Assembly (NCBI RefSeq): GCF_028502605.1
Contig: NC_079236.1
Location: forward strand, 1-64,000
Direction of reading: 5' to 3'
Source of the DNA: Trichoderma breve
Lineage: Eukaryota; Ascomycota; Sordariomycetes; Hypocreales; Hypocreaceae
Length of the DNA: 64,000 nt
Shown here: piece after piece, positions 11,026 to 22,318 of the stretch
How positions within the stretch are numbered: the first letter of the stretch is position 1
Layout: each line of letters opens with the position of its first letter
Notes under the pieces: model-generated
What the model saw: the letters and a program-made list of their open reading frames with translations, nothing else
Told to the model about the DNA's origin: nothing
Databases searched by the model: none
Translations under genes and position numbers: made by a program

Positions 11026-11440
11026 TGTCACGACCCGCCTCTTAAGGTCGCGACAACGGGCCAACAGGTTGGCCCGGGCCGGATTAACTTTAATCCTTCA
11101 ACCAATTAGGAAGGGATCGAGACATAACTTCTCGATCCAACAGGAGATCGATAAACCATTTATCAATCCAGGAACAGATCGATGGATGATCCATTGATCC
11201 AGCCTAGGTCAACTGGATATATAAGTTCGCTTCATGTCACTCATTAGAATACTTAGATAGCCAGTTGTTATTACCATAGCAATCAGATTGAACATTCAGA
11301 CACTTCACTCTACAAGCTAGTGACAAGATTGCCCGTCTACCGACCTGACCGCTCCGCCAACATAAACCATAGAACCTCTCTAAGGTTTGTCCCTTGGAAA
11401 AGCATTGTCTATACTAACCTATAGATACCGGTTCGTCACA
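11026..11440 (+). mobile_element. Solo LTR of the gypsy-type element, lightly mutated
   Basis: A 415-bp LTR begins TGTCACGACCCGCC and ends GGTTCGTCACA, with TG..CA termini. It aligns with the RIP-mutated LTRs at 295-716 and 2569-2980 but keeps most C and G residues. No internal element sequence flanks it, so it is a solo LTR, probably left by recombination between two LTRs. No convincing 5-bp target duplication is seen (ttgct left, aaagg right). It sits in or beside the decayed Pro-rich gene and may have split it. Confidence 0.85.
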
Positions 11441-11964
11441 AAAGGATTTAATCTAAAGGGCAGTAGAAATATATAAAGCCCTTGTTTTAAATTTAATTAA
11501 TTACAGGGGTTATAGTTCCTAACTAATTACTAGTATTATTACTCTATACTCAATAACTTAGTATATAACTGCAGTAAATTAAAGTTACATAAGTACTATC
11601 TACTTATATTATGATTTCGACAAAGGAATTTTACTAATACATTAAGGAACTTTTAGTAAAGTAAGTACTTGCCCAACGGCCAGAGGGGTCCCAGCCGATA
11701 GGCAAATGCTATTGAACCAGTCCGCCATAAGACTTCCTTTGGCCATAGTCGCCTAGGAGCCAATAGGTAATCGTAGTATTTAGACGTAGGTGAAAACTTC
11801 CTCTTACTAACCAAGGTCAAACTCACTATGTAAAAATCATTGTCTCTTGTATTGGTTTCTTTTGTTGGTTTCTGCAAAGAGTACTTCGTATTTATTTATT
11901 TTTCAACTACTCCTATTATATATATAAGTAAACGCAGGACTTAGCTTCTCTAGGAACTCAACTT
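11441..11964. other. AT-rich intergenic DNA, no gene
   Basis: This is moderately AT-rich sequence between the solo LTR and the 3' end of the S41 peptidase gene. A 74-codon open frame on the minus strand has no motif and is not supported. Confidence 0.5.
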
Positions 11965-14282
11965 TCAGTCTGTAGTACGGAGACGAAACTTTGCATTCCA
12001 CAGCCCTGTGCGCTCTGTCTTATCAAGATCAATATCCATAGGCAACTTCGGGTTCGCAACGGGGCGGACAAGAGACTTTGGAGCCCTATGCGTAATGCCA
12101 CCGTTTGCACACTTGGCATTGTTGAAGGCTGCGTTGGCAGCAGCCTTCCAGACCTCGGTGATATCATTGACCATGGGCGCTGTCCAATAAAGCCGACAGT
12201 CGGCATGCTCGACGACAAACTGCGCCGGCAGGCCATCGTGCAAGTTCGGTCGGAGGATCTGGTCTCGGACATTCACCGACCCCGCCGTGCTGCGGACGAT
12301 CGGGAGGGGGTTCACGTTCTGCAACGCCTCCACATTCGCAGGACTCGTGCCAAGGATTATCCCTTGCTCGGCAAGCTGGAAGATATTGGTGAGCTGGTAT
12401 ACTTGCGAACCCTTCACCCCGCCGACTGCCTGGATCGGGCCTTTCTTCGGCCGGCCGCCGAAAGCAACAGACTTGACGCCTGCGTTGATTCTGAGGAATT
12501 CGGATGCCAATGTACAAGTCGAGGCGCAGGATCCATCATAAAGAAGGACAATGTTCTCTGGTAGAAACGGTTGAGTGAGATTTGCTCGGGATCCATATCC
12601 TGAAATCCCGAGGCCAAATCCGGTTGAGAAGTTCGTCGAGATAAGAGGATCGCTCCAGTTCCACCTCATTAGATCCGTGTAGTTTGTACCATGGAAAACC
12701 CTTGGTGCAAATTTGTCCGCAAAGCTGGTAAAAGGCTGCTCTTTCTTGTCCAGGTCGAAGCGCCAATTCTCCGACGTTAAATACGCTTGAATCTTTCCAA
12801 TATCAGCCTCAGTATAAGGATTCACGCCCTTGGTGGCGTTACTAAAGGCATGGGCGATAGTCTCGAACTCTGGGCTGAGCTTCCACCGCGAGAACCCATC
12901 TGCTCGGATATGAGGGAAGAGTTGACCGTAAAAGTCGTAGCCCAGAGCTATGAAACCTCCGGGATTGCCCTGGAAGTCGACAACAAGCTTCGATTTCCCG
13001 GCGGCTACCGCTTCTGCAAAGAAATTTTGGACGACGGCCTGGAATTGGGGCGGGGAGCTGGGCTCAAAGGTGAGGATCGAGATGACCGCGACATCGTCCA
13101 AACCGTCACCTTCGAGAAAGTAGCCAGACACAATACCGTCATTAGTAGCCAGAACTGGCACTGGGTACCCGGGGTTCTGGCCCGGCTGAGCTCTCGCACC
13201 GATAGTAGCAGGTTCAGCAGGTACAACACTGCGTCGAAAGAAATCGACACTCAGAAAGCAAAAGGTATCAAAATAGGATTGACCATCCACGACGCCCGTC
13301 ATATTTGCCTTGACGGACGCAGTGTTCTCAAAGGCTGCGGTGGTTCCATTGTCAAAGGTAAATTTCGTCTCTGGGCCCTGGTACAGGTATCGGATGCGGC
13401 CGCCGCCTGAAAAGTATCCTTGAGTGCCCGTAGCCGCCGCGAATCCTTTGGAATAAAACATGGAGTTGTAGGCGGCATCTATATCCTGGTTGAAAGAAGC
13501 CACTGCGATGGTGTCAAGGATGTATTTTGAAGCCTCGATGCCGTTGATCTTTGTGATTGTAGGCGCTGTCTTTGGGTCCTTGGCAACATCCTCTTTTTTT
13601 TTTGGATCAGCTATTGTCCACGCGGTTGTATATAGGGAACATATCAACAACACGAGTAGCCTAACTCATGAGACTCACCATAGAGTTTGACTACGGGCAA
13701 ATCCCGTCCATTCTCACTGATTGACACGATGGGCTTCGCGCGTGTCCACTCAAACGCAATGGTCAGCGCATCTGGATAGAAGACAAAGTGTCCATCGTGC
13801 GCTGGAGCAAATACTCGAGCGTAAAGATCCACCTGGAACTCGTACTCGTTCGTATACTTGTCCGCCACAAGATCTGCCCTAACGCCGGCAAGTGCCTTGA
13901 AAATGTCGTGGGGCGGGTAGAAGTAATCGGCAGGCGGGTCTGCCTTGTAGGCCGCGTCCGTCTGCCATTCGAGATATGGCTCCAAAGAGTCAATCAGCTC
14001 AATCCCAGCGTCTTTATGGAGGGGAATTGTATTCAGGCAGGCATAAGCAAGAGAGGCGGGCACACTCGGTAAGGCTGGCAAGCGCGGCGGTGTCAGCAGA
14101 ACTTGATATCTTCATCCGGTGTGCACGGAAGACTCACGGGTACTTGAAATCTGAGCGGCCCATAAGTTGCTGACTTCGGCGCATGGCTCGACTTTGTCGG
14201 CCCTCGAGACGTGTTGTATAGCTTGAGGCGAGGCTGCTAGCGCCACGGCTGCGCCGTTGCTTAAAGCCACTGACAGGCGCAT
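11965..14282 (-). CDS. Secreted peptidase S41 family protein
   Basis: Three exons are inferred: 14282-14138, 14074-13679 and 13610-11965. They total about 728 residues in a continuous frame. A weak hydrophobic N-terminus (MRLSVALSNGAAVALAA) suggests a signal peptide. The C-terminal half has the S41 protease fold, with the block LVVDFQGNPGG (near residue 390) and the catalytic-Ser block LLYDGSCASTCT (near residue 541). Several N-x-S/T sites fit secretion. S41 (C-terminal-processing/CPAF-like) proteins of this length are common in ascomycetes, and one member occurs in the ustiloxin RiPP cluster, but no RiPP partner genes are seen here. The third exon opens with a run of ten A residues encoding KKK. 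The long open frames on the opposite strand are shadows. Confidence 0.88.
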
Positions 14283-15501
14283 CTTTCAACCTACTTGTTC
14301 CACTCAAAGGAAAGCAGATGCTCGGGTCTACACTTATTAACAATTGGCAAACTGCCAGAGCACACTGTCTAAGTTTTATGCATTCTTGGAAGGGCGGGCT
14401 GCCGATCACGCAAGCAAGTCATGTACTAATCATCAACCTCAGAGGCAAGCTCAACAAGGCTTTCCCGGGAGAGAAAACTCCTGCCGTATCAAAGCGGCAC
14501 CGGAAACAGGTTAATTGCATAAACACAGTTTAATGGGACAACCATATGCCCGGCCACAGAGTTATTACTGAAGAGGTATTAGTATCTTCCTTCTTTTGGC
14601 CATCGGATACAGAAGGTGGTAAGAATATAGAGACAGCGGTGTAGTATGTAGAGTTCCATTGCAGCAATAGCAAGCCTATCAGAATCAGGATAGCCGCTAT
14701 TTATTTGAAGTTCTAGAATAAGCATACAGCTAAGCTCAATGCCTTTACATTGCACCCGCACGGCTGATTTCGTAATTGATTGCTCAGCAAGGGATTACAA
14801 ATTAACTCGCAAACTCGCATAAAAAACAAGCCTGGCAACAGATCCGAATACTATATATAGCCGCGCTATAAGCTACAAAGGCCTAGATGATTTACACAGG
14901 TAGGGAGGGTGCCATCGGCGGCTGGCGATCCGCAATTGCCGAACGTCCCATTGGAGCGGATGGTGTGGTGGCCAGCACTTTCTACTGACAATATCCTTCA
15001 ATATTGCATGCTTGGCCTTTGTTGATCGTAGATGTTTGTCCAAAATAGGAAGGACCAATATGGGGGGGAACACTTGAATTGATCCGAAGCCGCCTTGGCG
15101 TCGCTTAGATCGTACATGCCCAGACCAAGGTCAGATGCTGGGCGATAACAAAAATCGGAGAAGCAAGATACACGAGATACCCATGTAAGTTCAAACATGG
15201 AGACAGATGGCACACACAAATGATACACATCCTACAGCAAGAATCCTTTGCTTTCGATTACCGACAACTCCATAGAAGCGTATCAAGCGATAATGATAGC
15301 ATCACCTCCGTACGTTTGATCTCAGTTGCACCCACGCAAACTTGGGAATACCCAATTGCCGCTTCAATAGTAAATGGGTTATACATTAAACATGGGAAAG
15401 GCACCAGAATCAGGTGGGACCAGAAGACGTTGCCTTATTTTGCAACAGTTGCTAGAACTTTGGCTCATATATACCGCTTTAGGAACCCGGGTTGTCAGAA
15501 C
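14283..15501. other. Intergenic region, no gene supported
   Basis: About 1.2 kb between two minus-strand genes. Several short frames exist but none has a motif, a start context or splice continuity. It probably contains the promoter of the S41 gene near 14.3-14.6 kb. Confidence 0.5.
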
Positions 15502-16806
15502 CTAGCCGAATGTCTTCCATGCGTCGTACAAGAATTGAACCGCAAGATTATGTGCTTTCACATCATAGCCAGGCAGTAACTGGGTACCAAAAAGCATCAT
15601 ACGCCCCTTTTCGCGGTTCACGGTCCAAATGATATTGGGTTGACCTTCAAACGCGACTGTCCCTTTCGGGATACATGAGCCGGGGAGAGTACCGTCCTCT
15701 TCAACAAGTGCGCCCGCCGCGGTCCAGTTCATGGCCGGAGGTGGAGTTAACGCCCAGGATACCTTATGCGACACGTCCTGTTTGAGGGGGAGCAGGAAGC
15801 CATAGTTGGTGGTTTCGGCCAGCAACGACTGGTGTGCATGGCTACTGGGAGTCAACTGCGGCATAAAAAACAGATCACGATGTTCCTGGCGCTGGAGGAG
15901 CTTGCAATCCGGCGACATAATATCGCCAAAGAGCCGGGCAAGATCGGATATACTGCAGGTCAGGCCATACGTATCTTTGTCACGGGCCACGAAGTATGCC
16001 TTGCCGTTCTTCGTAGAGGTGTCCACCTTGCGCTCTACCATCTGCAGGCGACGCTTCCAGACATGCGGCACCAGAGCCGGTCGGTAGGTGGAAGCGGTCA
16101 TGCCAAGCGCGCCAAAGATGTGGTGGTCGACGTACTCAAAGAACCGATCCTTACCTCCAAGCCGCTCGACGAGTAGCTGCACGCAATAGATGCCCCATCC
16201 GTACTCGAAGCCCTCACCAGGCTCAAAGAAGAGGTGTGTAAATTGATTCCTGGATAAGGGATGGGCGTCATCGGGAAAGTCTGGGGGTGGTACTCTATCC
16301 TCGATGCCAAACCGTTCTTGGTACGAATCGGGGGTGCCCATTCCACTCGTGTTTAAGAGTAAGTGACGCAACGTGACGCTGCAAATTGGGGGGCGTAGCC
16401 GTATTTTTTCATCCACTTCCTCCACGAGCAGGCATTTCTCAATCTCTGGAAGAGACCTGGTAATTGGTTCGTCGAGCATCAAAATACCACGTTCAACCAA
16501 TTGCAAGGCCGCGATATTGGTAACGAACTTGCCTGCGGAGGTGAGCGATATAGTGCAATCAGGATCCAACGGCGGCGAGTCAGTATCAAGTAATTGGCGT
16601 CCAGCAGCATGTCGGTATAAGAACTTTCCTGCTCGTACCCGCAGTATGAATTATACGTTCTCTTCTTACACTTTCATTCGAACTTCAACACTCGTAGGGA
16701 AGTGACTTGTCTCACCGTTATTGTCAATGACTATAGCGACGGCGCCCAGCATGTCCCCCTTGTCAAGGTTTGTTGCTTTGGCCAATTCGGCCTCAAATGT
16801 TTCCAT
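15502..16806 (-). CDS. Beta-lactamase/transesterase-fold serine hydrolase (class C type)
   Basis: Two exons (16806-16716 and 16628-15502) join in frame to about 405 residues. The catalytic SxxK motif is visible as TSAGKF (near residue 60), preceded by the usual 'AVAIVIDNNGK' strand and followed by LRHLLLNTSGMG and EPGEGFEYGWGIYCVQLLVERLGG, both typical of the family. The Tyr of the YxN/YxY motif is probably in EYGWG. Fungal members are esterases or acyltransferases (lovastatin LovD type) rather than antibiotic-degrading enzymes. No signal peptide is seen. It is co-oriented with the S41 and FAD monooxygenase genes, which is compatible with a small metabolic group. The substrate is unknown. Confidence 0.87.
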
Positions 16807-17526
16807 TGCAGGCGGTGTCAATGTCCTTCGATACGTCCTTTGTAGTTCAGGGGAACGAACTCCCGGTCCAGTAGGAGGGGAGATTGAGAAGAAAGCCTCT
16901 CAATGATGTCGACACACCTGAGCCCGGGTAAGAAAGATGATTTTGACCCGATGTATATGATGGTATGCTATCGCGGGGAACCTTCAACATCATTGGCGAG
17001 CATAAACACCTTACGTAATAAATCCTACGGGTTTGGTGGAAACACAGCTACCATACAACGTACTGTTGGAGGTGAAGGGAAATCTCTAAACCTCACATGT
17101 CCTTTAACAATATATACTGGGAATGCCATCGTGTTGGCTTGGAGGGGGCTGAAGCTGCAGGAGACGCTGGACTACTGGCTTACAACATTATTTAGGATAC
17201 TAACAATGCTGAATAGCACACTAGCGGGTGTAAGCATGAGCCGCCCACCAAGGCCAAAGGCTGCCAATAAGAGCAGGGAGATGAAGGCGAACGATGTTGG
17301 GGATCTGGGGACAATCGAGGACGGTTTAATCAAGATGCATTATGCCCATAGAGTACTGCATAAGAGTTGATTAGAATGGTTTGAGCCAGTGGACAAATAT
17401 AATGGCATCTATTTGGGCTTCATTTAGCCACAGGCGCTTATGCTTTACCATTACGAGTGCCCAGAGTGCAACAATTTATTTCTCATACTCAAGAAGGGTT
17501 ATTTCAATTAGTCGTATATATAACTA
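16807..17526 (-). other. Intergenic, possible decayed membrane-protein fragment
   Basis: No intact gene is present. On the minus strand around 17130-17300 a short hydrophobic stretch (SLLLLAAFGLGGRLMLTPAS) can be read, but stops interrupt it in every frame and splice sites do not connect it. A 155-codon frame on the plus strand (16903-17370) opposes it and has no recognisable motif. Confidence 0.3.
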
Positions 17527-18926
17527 TTACTCTTTCACTGCCGTTCGGCCAATAGTTGCACGCATAATAACAGGGGAGGCCTGTGCGGCACGGAGAAGAC
17601 CTCGAAAAATAAAGCGTCGGATTCCTCCCCCGTTGCATGCGTTTTCCGCATTTCTTCGAGACAGCTGCAATGCCTCGTTGGCATAAACTAACATTTCATC
17701 TTGATAATTGCCAACTGCTTCAGTTATGGTTAATCTACCAGCCGCAACGTCCGTGATATGCCTTGAAAGAACTTCTGCATCCTGAAGTGCAGTGTTGGCA
17801 CCAATACCGCCCATAGGTGTCATATTGTGAATAGCATCACCCAGAAGGGTGACATTACTGGGATCCCACTTGGACAGCGTTGGCATCGAACGCAGAGATA
17901 GATACTTGATAGAGGACGTATCCGAGTCGCTCAACATGTTTCGCAACTGTGGCGACCATCCTTTCGTAACTTCAAGTACGTGGTCTCTCAATTTTGATCC
18001 GTCGAGCGCATTGGCATTTTGAGGAATATCTTCTGTTGGCAAGACATACGCCCAAACAACGTAGTGTTCCGCCTCCGAATAATGATTTCCATCAGCGGGT
18101 CTGGACTTCCATGCTGAGCTGAACATCCAACCTTTCCCATATGGGACAATGTTGTTGAGTGATCCATCTGTTATCTCAGCTGGAAGGTTTTCAATTCGCC
18201 GCTCATCGAGCAAGTAACGGCCGGCAATAGCAGAAACTCCAAGATCCAAACGTTTGAGATCTGGAAGATACTGATGGCGTACTGTCGAGTTTGGTCCGTC
18301 AGCACCAACAAGTAAGTCTCCATCAACAAAAGTCCCATCGGAAAAATGAGCGCGAACCTGCCCGCCTAAGAGTTGATCATATCGAATGAAGAATTTTCTC
18401 CACTGGACAACCGGGGGTGATTTGTTGACAAGACCTTCGAGTAAGACATCGCGAAGCTCTAGTCGTCCGATACCACATCGCTCTGTTTCTTTGATCGACT
18501 TTCCACTTAGCTCTGCATCGTCTCGTTCGGCTAAGAGCTGTAGCTGTGTGTCGCGAAAATATAATTGTGCCCCAGCGGGTGTGAAAATAGTCTGGAGTTG
18601 CGTCCAGTTCGAAAGTGGCAGGCAGGTCCGCAATGCACGTCTACCGTCTTGATTGATATGAATTCCATATCCAGCTAAGTTCTCAGTGTTATTTGACTAA
18701 GCCTATTATTAGTTTAATGAATATCTTCAAAACTCTTTGCGTCGATAACTCTTACCTGTTGCTCAAACACCTGCACTTCTATTCCTGTCTTGAGAAGACC
18801 ATGCGCCAAGCAGAGTCCTCCGACACCGCCGCCTATTATCAATACTTTCATCCCAAGAGTTTTTATTGGTGAAGTGCGATTCGATGAATCAATGAATCCT
18901 CTTGGATCCTCTTGTTTCTCGATCAT
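17527..18926 (-). CDS. FAD-dependent monooxygenase (salicylate hydroxylase-like)
   Basis: Two exons (18926-18756 and 18696-17527) join to about 446 residues. The FAD-binding Rossmann motif GGGVGGLCLAHGL is near residue 33. The DG region DGDLLVGADGPNSTVR lies mid-protein, and the second FAD motif LLGDAIHNMTPMGGIGANTALQDA is near residue 350, all in the order of group A aromatic or terpenoid monooxygenases. An alternative start is the internal Met just before KVLIIGGG, which would remove 25 residues. The C-terminus ends soon after a hydrophobic stretch. It is probably NAD(P)H-dependent and hydroxylates or epoxidises a small molecule. Such enzymes are common tailoring enzymes in fungal clusters, but no core synthase is seen in this window. 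Confidence 0.9.
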
Positions 18927-20750
18927 TAGTGAAGAATAATCTAAATGTTGGATTGACGTGCAATTATAATTCTGAGATTGTATATATCAATCTAAAATCT
19001 CTCCCTTCGGATAAGCTATCCAAATTTTGCTGTCATCCGCAACCAGGTTACTCAGATTCGGAACTTGTTAACTTCCAGGCCGTAATATATTGTCTAGAGT
19101 ATTGGAAATATATGTCCAATCATTTTCATAAACCTGTGCCGTTACTGATGATTTGGGGACCATTGAGAGGGAGTTCGCTCGGAGCTTCGGAGGAGTAGTA
19201 ACTTCCGAAAGATATTTCACTGTGTGGGACTACCCACTGTCTTCCGCCGCTACTATGGCGGATCTTGGCTCAATTGCCAGGAGACCCAATATGCAATCGA
19301 AGGAAAAACTAGAAGCTGAGTTTTTTTCCAGATTCAAGCCCCGAAAGTTGCGTAATGACTTATTACGTAGGCATACGTCTTTCGTTATCGGTAATTATCT
19401 AACATCCGTCGTCCGCACAACTTGCCACTGATAGACATATACAGTTTTATATAAAATGTACACCTGAGAGACTGTTGACACAGCATATTGAATTTTGTCT
19501 GCTGTAATCTCTTAGTATAAAAGCTTTAGTGCCGCCTTTATTTTCTTTTCTAAGCGCATGGCTGTATAGACCCAAGTTCCCAACCAACAGACTCGCCTCA
19601 AAATATAGTGATACCGTCGATTTATACTAAGCTTTGCGTTATGATAGCACTTGATTTATATATCAATACTCTACCAGAATAAGATGCTCTATCTAAACCC
19701 ATACCTGAGACTTATATATACATCAGTGAAATCGTTAATATAATATAGGCCATTCTTAATAAGCAGCCATAGTATTATAAATTTAGATTATCTTCCTTAG
19801 ATATATCCAAGTCATAGCCATAAATAAAACTCATTTGGGTATATATCCTTAGATTATTAAGGGTTGCTGCAGGTCAGCAAGGCGTTCTGGCCGGGCTGCC
19901 TAGTATACTGCTCCATTGATGAGGCTCTATGGCTAGCCAGATGATGCGAAGCCCGTCAGCTCCCGGGGAGGCTGGTGTTGCCGCTACCGGGGCGTCGCCG
20001 CTCGATCATTCCGCCGACAACAGGGCGTCAGCGGATCAACTGAGACCGTCCAGACCGAAGGGATGTCGTTGAATGTCTAGGACTAGAGAGCGAGGTCGAG
20101 ATCCAGCTGATCTCTCAGCCATGACCCGAGACTTATGCGCTTTGCAACCGCTGCGTGTTCCCATCGGTGGCGGGAGGAAGCGAATTTGTGCGGAAACGGG
20201 AGCTGGTACTGAGGTGTGTAATATATCGACGTATTTCGAAATGACTAGGCCTTTTCAGGCAATGTAGAAGAGTTATTTGTTGCAATATTGGTTACATTCA
20301 CAAAAATGCTTATTCACCACTGGCAACTATTTGCGAGCTGTTACATGCTCAATCACTTGCATTCGTATTCCATTAAGGCGCGTATTACTAACTCAGAAGA
20401 AATGTTTCCTGGATCTCTCTGCTAAGCGTGTGATGGGACATGACTTTCCACGCGAAAATCCGTACCGGTTGCCAAGCACTGACAAATTAGATGACGAGAA
20501 CGCTAGTAATGTGATATTGTTTACACCGGTGAACGTGACTGAGTGCTCATGGCATGACAAGAGACATTAGAATAGCATTAATCATGCTGCTTCAAGTGGA
20601 GAAGATACATTCAAATCAGGTGAATGGAAATGCTTACAAATTCAATCGCTTTATAATGTCTGGAAATTAATGGAAGAATCTAAAGAATCTAGGGAAGCCT
20701 GTCTATAGTAGAGTTACCAAGCAAACTATGACGCAGCACTATTGGGATTG
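18927..20750. other. Intergenic region with a GC-rich island
   Basis: Most of this 1.8 kb is AT-rich and without genes. A GC-rich island at about 19880-20230 holds a short frame (start 19929, 43 codons) ending in RPSRPKGCR then a stop. Nearby frames contain CNRC and RKREL words. This could be a ruined Zn2Cys6 N-terminus, but frame breaks make that uncertain. Confidence 0.35.
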
Positions 20751-20860
20751 TATAAAAGAAGGGTCACTGAGAATAGATTTATTTCTTGGCTTTGCGAATA
20801 TAATAGCTCTTATCTCCTTATCGGTCCTTTCATCTTCCCTTTTTCTTTCATTAAAAGACT
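20751..20860 (+). promoter_or_regulatory. TATA box and pyrimidine-rich tract upstream of the 20.9-kb hydrolase
   Basis: TATAAAAG lies at 20751-20758, 117 bp before the ATG at 20875. It is preceded by a reverse CCAAT (attgg, 20741-20745). A pyrimidine-rich stretch (about 20814-20850, ending ttccctttttctttc) lies between it and the start, as is common in fungal promoters. Confidence 0.45.
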
Positions 20861-20874
20861 GATACTGGACCACC

Positions 20875-21969
20875 ATGAGCACGACACTAAACTTTACTAC
20901 GGTGTTTCAATATGAGGAGCATACTGTTACATATGGCAACTCCAGCGATGTTAAGCAGATTTTCTATCTGGCAGCTGGACCGCTCCTAGGCCCTCTCCTG
21001 ATCTTCATGCACGGTTGGCCAGGAATATCACTGGAATGGTACCCGCAGCTACAGTACTTTGCGGCACTTGGCTTCCGTGTGATAGCTCCTGACATGCCTG
21101 GGTATGGGCGGTCGACAGCACGCCATATTATATCCGATTATACCCAGGAGCAAATCGTGAAGGGAATGCTCGCTTTACTTGCAGATACTGGACGAGACCA
21201 AGCAATCTGGATCGGTCATGACCAGGGGGCCAACACTCTCTGGACTCTTGCAAATACACAACCACAAGTTGTCCGCGCTGCCGCGGGAATTTCAGTCCCT
21301 TATAATTCACTCGAGCTCGGTCTTGAAGAGCTGTTGTCATCAGTAAATCGACAAATTTATCCCATCGATCGATATCCCTATGGCCAATGGAGCTATATGG
21401 TCTACGACGATACGAACTACGACAATGTCACAGCCTGGTTCGACTCGGATATCCTTGGCATTATGAAGCTGATCCATACCTTGGGCAGTCCAGACGATGT
21501 TGGCAAGCCAGCCTTCACCTCCGATGTTGTCAGGGATGGAGGCTGGCTTGGGGGGGCGCCAGCTCCCCCAAAACCGGAAGACACCCCTGACTCAGCTGTC
21601 CATTTGATTCCTCCAGTATTCAACGCAGTTGTGGCAGCAATGGAGAACACGACCTTTGGACCTGGCAATGCTTGGTTTCGTAACGAAGCAGCGAATCGGG
21701 CTTTCAACTTGGCGAATAATAAGAACAACTTAACCTTGGATATTCCGGTGTTTTTCGTCAATGCCTACTGGGATGCGATCTGCGATACAGTTACAGGTAA
21801 TCTCGCAGATAGAATGAGGAGGACTTGCTCTGATCTGACTGAAGTTGTTATCAATGCTGGCCACTGGGTGAACACTGACCAGCCTGAGAAGGTGAATTCG
21901 GCAATGGAGAGATGGATTTTCGAGAAGGTGACAGACTTTTGGCCTGGAAGAGCACTCCCTACCTTGTGA
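20875..21969 (+). CDS. Alpha/beta hydrolase, epoxide hydrolase/dehalogenase-like
   Basis: This is an intronless 364-residue protein. It shows the oxyanion motif HGWPG (near residue 46), the sequence PDMPGYGRS, the nucleophile elbow GHDQGANT with Asp as nucleophile (near residue 119), an acidic residue in the AYWDAICD block and a catalytic His in AGHWVNTDQP (near residue 343). An Asp nucleophile with HGWPG fits epoxide hydrolases or haloalkane dehalogenases rather than esterases. The lid region (about 190-260) is Pro/Asp rich and differs from well-known members, so the substrate is open. No signal peptide is seen. Confidence 0.88.
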   Translation: MSTTLNFTTVFQYEEHTVTYGNSSDVKQIFYLAAGPLLGPLLIFMHGWPGISLEWYPQLQYFAALGFRVIAPDMPGYGRSTARHIISDYTQEQIVKGMLALLADTGRDQAIWIGHDQGANTLWTLANTQPQVVRAAAGISVPYNSLELGLEELLSSVNRQIYPIDRYPYGQWSYMVYDDTNYDNVTAWFDSDILGIMKLIHTLGSPDDVGKPAFTSDVVRDGGWLGGAPAPPKPEDTPDSAVHLIPPVFNAVVAAMENTTFGPGNAWFRNEAANRAFNLANNKNNLTLDIPVFFVNAYWDAICDTVTGNLADRMRRTCSDLTEVVINAGHWVNTDQPEKVNSAMERWIFEKVTDFWPGRALPTL

Positions 21970-22318
21970 ATTACCATGAACTAGCAGAAGAAGTCAAGTG
22001 CTTAGTGAGAATTTGACTTGAGTCTTCCTGTTTGCACCGTAACGTATTCCTATTTGTACCATAGTACTCCACATACCAAGTTACGTTTACCCCAAAATCA
22101 CAATTGCCACACCCACACACCAAGTTACAGTACGACACACTGGGAGCGAGTATCTTCATACAAAATCACACATTGTGGAGTCTATCAACTATTAATCAGT
22201 ACCAATTCCTTCAGAGAGAGAAAAAACGCAACTCAATGTAAGCACTTCCCACGGGCCAGCTAGTTTATCTGACTCCTTAGCGCCGGGTTGGGAGGCTGAG
22301 ATAACTTCAGTGACATCC

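Noticed and set aside
11653..11877. 74-codon minus-strand frame beside the solo LTR
   Set aside because: No motif, no start context and AT-rich surroundings.
12787..13410. 207-codon open frame on the plus strand
   Set aside because: It lies opposite the conserved S41 peptidase exon and has no motif; it is a shadow frame.
11965..14282. RiPP (dikaritin-like) cluster suggested by the S41 peptidase
   Set aside because: No repeated core peptide with Kex2-type sites, no DUF3328 (UstYa) motif and no tyrosinase were found nearby.
16903..17370. 155-codon plus-strand frame
   Set aside because: No motif, no signal peptide, and opposite a possible minus-strand relic. Not enough to call a gene.
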